NCBI RefSeq assembly: GCF_000146165.2
Contig: NC_004347.2
Coordinates: forward strand, 3,194,778 to 3,258,777
Length of the DNA: 64,000 bases
Origin: Shewanella oneidensis MR-1
GTDB lineage: Bacteria; Pseudomonadota; Gammaproteobacteria; Enterobacterales; Shewanellaceae
Reading direction: 5' to 3'
Below the pieces are notes generated by a model. That model saw nothing but the letters and a program-made list of their open reading frames with translations. It searched no databases and had not been told where the DNA came from. Positions 59,559 to 64,000 of the stretch are shown in pieces. A program made the translations under genes and the position numbers. Positions within the stretch are counted from its first letter, which is position 1, and every line of letters starts with the position of its first letter.

Positions 59559-61187
59559 TTACGCATTCGACCAGAGTTGGAAGGTCAAATAACTCCCCCA
59601 AGGAGCAATATCCGCGCTAATACGTTGACAAAGCGTTAGATAATCGAGTTGTTTCAACGCTTGTGCATCCAATCCATTCTGCTCAGCCACACTCACCAGT
59701 AATTGTTTTTTCACAATAAGATCAGTGTGAAGGAAAATATTCGGCTCGCCAAGCCCACGTAATTTTGCATAGGCAATCGTCCAAGGGCCGATACCTTTGA
59801 CCTCAAGCCAATCATCAACACTCGCATTAGGGCGCTCACAGATAAACGCCGCGAGCGCATTGAGCGCCAGCTTGCGCGCGCCGGGCATTTTCAATTCATC
59901 CAAACTAGCACCGCGAATCGCCTGCGGTATGGGAAACAAGCGATATTCTCGCCCATTTAAACTAAAGCGTTCACCATAGGCGTCGACCAATAAATTGAGT
60001 AACTTAGTGGCCTGCACCACAGTCACCTGCTGTCCTAAAATGGCTCGGCAGCCCGCCTCGAACAAAGAGCCGGCGCCAGGGATCCTAAGCCCTGATTTAG
60101 GGATTAGCTTAAGATCGGTCAAACGCTGTAAGTTATGCTCAATCTGCTGCATATCGGCATCGAGATCTAAAATGCGCCGCACTTGGGTAATGAGTTTTTG
60201 TAGGCCCGCTATGGGCGAGTCTGGCGTGAATGTCAGCGTGAGTTTAAAGCGATGTAAATGCGCCTCATGGATGATATGCACCACCGCACGTATATCGTCG
60301 ATCTGCAGGGTGCGGCCATACTCAAGCGCTTGTTTATCCTGTGCTATCTTTTCGAGGCAGTCATTATCTGTATTGCTAAACCATTCCATTCCAGCAACAG
60401 CGCGCAGGCGATAAAAGGCCAGCTGCGCCTGCCAATCGAGCGGCGGACGATAATACTGATACAAACTTAAACTATGGGCCGGCATCGCCTGCGGACAAGC
60501 GGTATCGGAACCCTCCCCTTCGTCTATCTTTGCTGCCGACTTCTGGCTGGATTTTCTTAACTGTGTAGGCGTTAATTGCAGCGCCTGCTGAAAAGCTTCA
60601 TTGAAACGACGAATACTATTGAATCCGGCAGCAAGCGCTATTTGCGTGATCGGTAATTGAGTTTGATGCAATAATTGTTTGGCAAATAACAGTTGTCGAT
60701 AGAGCGCATATTGCTTGGGTGAAGTGCCAAATCCAGAAGTAAACAACTTATTTAAATAGCGGCTACTGATACCTAGTTTGTCCGCCAACGCCTCGACCGT
60801 TAATCCGTGCTCGCCAGATAAGGCGCCCGCTTCAATCAAACCAATAGCCCTATCTAAGGTAGTGCCAGTGCCTTTCCATGGATTAGAGCCCGGCGCACTA
60901 TCTGGCCGGCAACGAAGACAAGGTCGCAGTCCCGCCTGTGCGGCTTTGATAGCTGAATCGAAATAACGCACGTTTTCTTCTTTAGGTGCAACGGCGGGAC
61001 ATACGGTTCGGCAATAAATTCCTGTAGTGAGAACGCCGACAAAAAACTTACCGTCAAAGCGTGGATCACGGCTGGTACGGGCTTCGCGGCAAACGCTCGC
61101 GGATAAATGACAATCCTCTAATGCTGCTGATACTTGCTCGTGTGGCGGTTTAGCGGCTGAATTTAGGCTCACGGATATTTGCTTCAT
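59559..61187 (-). CDS. Ada-like methyl-sensing domain fused to AlkA DNA glycosylase
   Basis: A 542-residue fusion. The N-terminus is an Ada-type zinc-bound methylphosphotriester domain with Cys59, Cys63, Cys90 and Cys93 (CRTVCP...CLRC), then an AraC-type helix-turn-helix (about 120-215), and the AlkA glycosylase part with HhH-GPD (about 330-540; WLEVKGIGPWTIAYAKLRG and the catalytic Asp in FLHTDLI). No O6-methylguanine domain is present; that activity is next door in ogt. By analogy with AdaA-AlkA proteins it could act as both transcription activator and 3-methyladenine repair enzyme. 42 bases before ogt, probably one operon. Confidence 0.92.
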   Translation of the reverse strand: MKQISVSLNSAAKPPHEQVSAALEDCHLSASVCREARTSRDPRFDGKFFVGVLTTGIYCRTVCPAVAPKEENVRYFDSAIKAAQAGLRPCLRCRPDSAPGSNPWKGTGTTLDRAIGLIEAGALSGEHGLTVEALADKLGISSRYLNKLFTSGFGTSPKQYALYRQLLFAKQLLHQTQLPITQIALAAGFNSIRRFNEAFQQALQLTPTQLRKSSQKSAAKIDEGEGSDTACPQAMPAHSLSLYQYYRPPLDWQAQLAFYRLRAVAGMEWFSNTDNDCLEKIAQDKQALEYGRTLQIDDIRAVVHIIHEAHLHRFKLTLTFTPDSPIAGLQKLITQVRRILDLDADMQQIEHNLQRLTDLKLIPKSGLRIPGAGSLFEAGCRAILGQQVTVVQATKLLNLLVDAYGERFSLNGREYRLFPIPQAIRGASLDELKMPGARKLALNALAAFICERPNASVDDWLEVKGIGPWTIAYAKLRGLGEPNIFLHTDLIVKKQLLVSVAEQNGLDAQALKQLDYLTLCQRISADIAPWGSYLTFQLWSNA

Positions 61188-61364
61188 TTGTATGCTCGAC
61201 TCGCTGACTCACCATTTTGTACTTGTCGGTTAGATTAAGTCACCCTATGCTAGCACACTCGCGGAAAACGGAACTGGATCATTGCAAGTGCTTTTAAAGC
61301 TCAAGATCCTGCTAGACTCATCAACGTTTTTCCTCAATTTTTTTAATCTATAAAGAGCCAATTC

Positions 61365-63194
61365 ATGTTTAAACGATTTGAATCTTGGGTGGAAGCCCTA
61401 CCGGATGGCGAACCAACTAAACCTCCTACGGGGGTCTATGCATTTTGCCGACACTACACTAAGGGTTATGAATTACCACTTATCTTGATGTCAGTGTTAA
61501 CGGCTTTCATCGCCATGCTCGAAGTTTCACTCTTTGGCTTTATGGGACAATTAGTCGATTGGTTAGTGAAAAAAAGCCCAGAGACGCTCTATCAAGATGA
61601 AGGTTCAACGCTGATCTTAATGGGCGTTATGGTCTTAGTGGTGATGCCATTGCTAGTGTTATTTCATGCGCTAATCATGCATCAAACCTTACTGGGCAAT
61701 TATCCCATGTCGATCCGCTGGCTTGCGCACCGTTATTTACTCAAGCAAAGCGTGTCCTTCTATCAGAATGATTTTGCGGGCCGTATTGCCACTAAGGTGA
61801 TGCAAACTTCACTTGCGGTGCGTGAAACCGTGATGAAATTACTCGATGTATTGGTGTATATCCTCGTGTACTTCACCTCAATGCTGGTCATGGTGGCCAG
61901 TGCCGATGTGCGTCTAGTGATCCCAATGTTGATTTGGTTGGCGCTCTATATTGGCTTGCAATGGTATTTTGTGCCGCGTCTTAAAACGGTTTCAACCGAG
62001 CAGGCCGATGCCCGCTCGACGATGACAGGGCGGATTGTCGACAGTTACACCAATATCACCACGGTGAAGCTCTTTGCCCATACGGATAAAGAAGCTGATT
62101 ACGCCAAAGCAAGTATGCGCAGTTTCCTCGATACGGTTTATCGCCAAATGCGCCTCGTCACGGGGATCAGCGTCAGTGTACAAATCATTAACTACATGCT
62201 CGCCTTCAGCATTGCCGCCGTGTCAATCGCGCTGTGGAGTGACAATGCCATCTCGGTCGGTGCAATTGCAATTGCCGTGAGTTTAGCGCTGCGCCTTAAT
62301 GGGATGTCGCAGTGGATCATGTGGGAAATCAGTTCATTATTTGAAAATATCGGTACGGTTACCGACGGGATGAACACCCTTTCCAAGACCACACTCATCC
62401 AAGACTCGCCGGATGCAAATACCTTAGTCGTGAAGCAAGGCCAGATCGATTTTAATCAGGTGAGCTTTCATTATGGCGAAGACGCTGGCGTGATCGACGA
62501 ACTCAACCTCAATATCAAAGCGGGTGAGAAGGTCGGCCTTGTCGGCCGCTCGGGCGCGGGTAAATCCACCCTAGTCAATCTGTTAATGCGCTTTTACGAT
62601 GTTGAGAAAGGCCATATTTGTATTGATGGACAAGACATTAAGGCGGTCAAACAGGATTCGCTACGTTCACAGATTGGTATGGTCACCCAGGATACCTCCC
62701 TACTCCATCGCACCATTCGGGAGAATATTCTTTACGGTAACCCTGGGGCAAGTGAAATCCAACTCGAACATGCGATAAAACAGGCACAGGCACATGATTT
62801 TATTAATGAACTGACTGATCCTAATGGCAATCATGGTTTGGATGCTCAAGTTGGGGAACGTGGGGTAAAACTCTCCGGCGGACAGAGACAGCGTGTAGCC
62901 ATTGCCAGGGTGCTATTAAAAAATGCCCCGATTTTACTGCTTGATGAGGCCACCTCAGCATTGGACTCCGAAGTGGAAGCCGCCATTCAAGAAAGCTTGT
63001 ACGAATTAATGCAAGGCAAAACGGTGATTGCTATCGCCCATCGATTATCGACTATTGCTGCAATGGACAGATTAATCGTGCTCGATCAAGGTCGTATCGT
63101 CGAGCAAGGTACGCATCAGGAGTTGATTGCCGCAGGCGGTATTTATGCCCAGCTATGGGCTCACCAAACCGGCGGATTTTTAGGGGTTGAATAG
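61365..63194 (+). CDS. ABC exporter, fused membrane and ATPase domains
   Basis: A 609-residue half-exporter, to work as a dimer. Six transmembrane helices (about 35-335) and an ABC domain (about 360-600): Walker A GRSGAGKST (about 395-403), signature LSGGQRQRVAIAR (about 505-517), Walker B ILLLDEATSALD, and the H-loop in IAIAHRLST. The layout resembles MsbA-like and multidrug exporters; a lipid A role is not assured since MsbA is normally 580 residues and next to lpxK. Substrate unknown. Diverges from the Ada-AlkA gene; terminator follows. Confidence 0.92.
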   Translation: MFKRFESWVEALPDGEPTKPPTGVYAFCRHYTKGYELPLILMSVLTAFIAMLEVSLFGFMGQLVDWLVKKSPETLYQDEGSTLILMGVMVLVVMPLLVLFHALIMHQTLLGNYPMSIRWLAHRYLLKQSVSFYQNDFAGRIATKVMQTSLAVRETVMKLLDVLVYILVYFTSMLVMVASADVRLVIPMLIWLALYIGLQWYFVPRLKTVSTEQADARSTMTGRIVDSYTNITTVKLFAHTDKEADYAKASMRSFLDTVYRQMRLVTGISVSVQIINYMLAFSIAAVSIALWSDNAISVGAIAIAVSLALRLNGMSQWIMWEISSLFENIGTVTDGMNTLSKTTLIQDSPDANTLVVKQGQIDFNQVSFHYGEDAGVIDELNLNIKAGEKVGLVGRSGAGKSTLVNLLMRFYDVEKGHICIDGQDIKAVKQDSLRSQIGMVTQDTSLLHRTIRENILYGNPGASEIQLEHAIKQAQAHDFINELTDPNGNHGLDAQVGERGVKLSGGQRQRVAIARVLLKNAPILLLDEATSALDSEVEAAIQESLYELMQGKTVIAIAHRLSTIAAMDRLIVLDQGRIVEQGTHQELIAAGGIYAQLWAHQTGGFLGVE

Positions 63195-63225
63195 TTCTGA
63201 ATTGTAACTTAGCTCTTTGATTTTG

Positions 63226-63251
63226 AAGGCGACACTAAGTCGCCTTTTTTT
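63226..63251 (+). terminator. Terminator after the ABC exporter gene
   Basis: An 8-bp stem (63226-63233 with 63239-63246, AAGGCGAC arm) with a five-base loop, then a run of seven T, 32 bases after the stop. Confidence 0.92.
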
Positions 63252-63622
63252 AAACAATATCGCACTAAATTACGTTGATACTTTTCAAACACATTTGGAA
63301 GCGTGTAATGGCTTCAATCATTAAATACACAAGACGATTATTCCCTCGCCTCTTAATTGGAGATTACACGCCAAGTGGAAACGGTGGGCGTATCTTATAA
63401 GCAGGCACAAGATAAGGTATCCAAGGTTTGCTGACGCTGTTAGTTTGGCGATGTAAGCGTTGTAAACTCCCCCTTGCATCCAAACAGCGAACCACCATTT
63501 CAAGACTGCTATTCCAATGTGCATTAGGCAAGTCAAATACCCATTACAAACTGAGAAAACCGATAAAAGTTGCCTTGTGGCTTGTGGCTTGTGGCTTGTG
63601 GGACGATAAATATTTTTAGATA
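63252..63622. other. Gene-free region between ABC exporter and tRNA-Glu cluster
   Basis: 370 bases with only short open frames of low plausibility on either strand. The one visible structure is a four-fold tandem CTTGTGG repeat. Otherwise I see no motif; the region may be decayed sequence. Confidence 0.5.
63574..63601 (+). repeat. Four perfect tandem CTTGTGG heptamers
   Basis: The heptamer CTTGTGG is repeated four times without error. The number is likely to vary between strains through replication slippage. It is not inside a credible gene. Confidence 0.9.
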
Positions 63623-63648
63623 CAAAAAAACCACCTTTAGGTGGTTTA
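63623..63648 (-). terminator. Terminator of the tRNA-Glu transcript
   Basis: On the minus strand AAACCACC (63640-63647 complement) pairs with GGTGGTTT over a four-base loop, followed by seven T (A-run at 63624-63630). It lies about 40 bases past the last tRNA gene. Confidence 0.88.
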
Positions 63649-63688
63649 TTGTGTTCAACTAACATTAGCGATTAACATTAGTTGAGGT

Positions 63689-63764
63689 GGTATCCCCTAG
63701 GGGATTCGAACCCCTGTTACCGCCGTGAAAGGGCGGTGTCCTAGGCCTCTAGACGAAGGGGACA
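63689..63764 (-). tRNA. tRNA-Glu (anticodon UUC), copy 1
   Basis: A 76-base gene including CCA. Minus-strand sequence starts GTCCCCTTCGTCTAGAGGCC and ends in GGGGATACCA; the acceptor stem GTCCCC/GGGGAT closes with a terminal G-U. Anticodon arm CCGCC-CTTTCAC-GGCGG gives UUC, glutamate. D-loop and the GTTCGAATC T-loop are typical. Confidence 0.97.
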
Positions 63765-63838
63765 CAAGGACTTATGTTTTTCCTCATAACTGAGGTCTTG
63801 CTATTTATCTCAAACAACTCGTTAGTTATTTGGGATGC

Positions 63839-63862
63839 ACTCTATCTTATTAGGGATAGAGT
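63839..63862. other. Hairpin between the tRNA-Glu copies
   Basis: ACTCTATC (63839-63846) pairs with GATAGAGT (63855-63862), lying directly at the CCA end of the upstream-transcribed copy. It may guide processing of the tandem precursor; it is not followed by a T-run on the minus strand. Confidence 0.55.
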
Positions 63863-63937
63863 GGTATCCCCTAGGGGATTCGAACCCCTGTTACCGCCGT
63901 GAAAGGGCGGTGTCCTAGGCCTCTAGACGAAGGGGAC
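63862..63937 (-). tRNA. tRNA-Glu (anticodon UUC), copy 2
   Basis: Identical in sequence to the copy at 63689-63764, including CCA. The following 63 bases to the window end are also identical to the sequence after copy 1, so the repeat unit is 173 bases and a further copy may lie outside the window. Confidence 0.97.
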
Positions 63938-64000
63938 ACAAGGACTTATGTTTTTCCTCATAACTGAGGTCTTGCTATTTATCTCAAACAACTCGTTAGT

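Larger units (their letters stand above)
63689..64000. repeat. 173-bp tandem repeat carrying tRNA-Glu genes
   Basis: The block from 63689 recurs at 63862; tRNA and the first 63 bases of flanking spacer are base-identical, and the window ends within the second unit. Conserved spacers suggest recent duplication or gene conversion. Confidence 0.93.

Noticed and set aside
61365..63194. The ABC exporter as exporter of the repeat peptide
   Set aside because: It is 46 kb away, has no peptidase-C39 domain, and the repeat protein carries its own signal peptide for Sec.
63321..63665. Open frames of 114 and 63 residues on the two strands before the tRNA genes
   Set aside because: They run through the tRNA terminator hairpin or the CTTGTGG repeat, have no ribosome site and no recognisable protein features.

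Overview
The window looks like chromosome of a gammaproteobacterium of the genus Shewanella (moderate GC, dense coding, gene order typical of that genus). Much of the left half follows the Escherichia coli order mnmC / yfcL / aroC / prmB / smrB / sixA / fadJ / fadI / fadL. The blocks inserted into this conserved order are therefore accessory relative to E. coli. The genus assignment comes from remembered gene content and synteny; no database was searched.

Layout. 1-7,019: tail of mnmC, yfcL, a TrmH-family methyltransferase, an ATP-NAD kinase-like protein, an MFS carrier, aroC, prmB, smrB and sixA. 7,189-15,699: an insertion between sixA and fadJ holding an M16 peptidase, a large membrane sensor with GGDEF and EAL domains, a secreted protein made of ten identical 13-residue units, a 38-residue peptide and a small membrane protein. 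15,919-19,352: fadIJ, with a FadR-like site upstream. 19,621-27,053: a complete Bat-type operon (MoxR, DUF58, DUF4381, two VWA proteins, BatD), followed by an ECF sigma factor and its DUF3379 partner. 28,476-29,981: a putP gene broken by three single-base deletions. 30,322-31,644: fadL, again with FadR-like sites. 31,748-38,189: glyoxalase, SIMPL protein, a two-gene RND pump, and a split YgaP-like pair (DUF2892 plus exported rhodanese). 38,766-43,495: secreted subtilase, YaeQ, precorrin-2 dehydrogenase, DUF2007 protein. 43,757-49,542: secF, secD, yajC, tgt, queA and a small hypothetical. 49,727-54,580: ACP phosphodiesterase, thioredoxin-like protein, RluA-type pseudouridine synthase, a GH109 enzyme with a Tat signal and a CIA30 protein. 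54,657-63,194: SstT, CheV, a protein phosphatase, a DEAD-box helicase, Ogt, an Ada-AlkA fusion and an ABC exporter. 63,689-64,000: tandem tRNA-Glu(UUC) genes on 173-bp repeats.

The best candidate for an undescribed system is at 10,230-15,462. A periplasmic beta-propeller sensor with cyclic-di-GMP synthase and hydrolase domains sits directly upstream of an exported tandem-repeat peptide gene. That gene has a good sigma-54 promoter match and is followed by a 38-codon ORF with its own ribosome-binding site and a strong shared terminator. All differences between the ten 39-bp units are synonymous and four adjacent units are identical. The sensor half of the c-di-GMP protein is much more AT-rich than its catalytic half. 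I infer a secreted-peptide signal or structural product paired with a rapidly evolving receptor; the sequence alone does not prove function.
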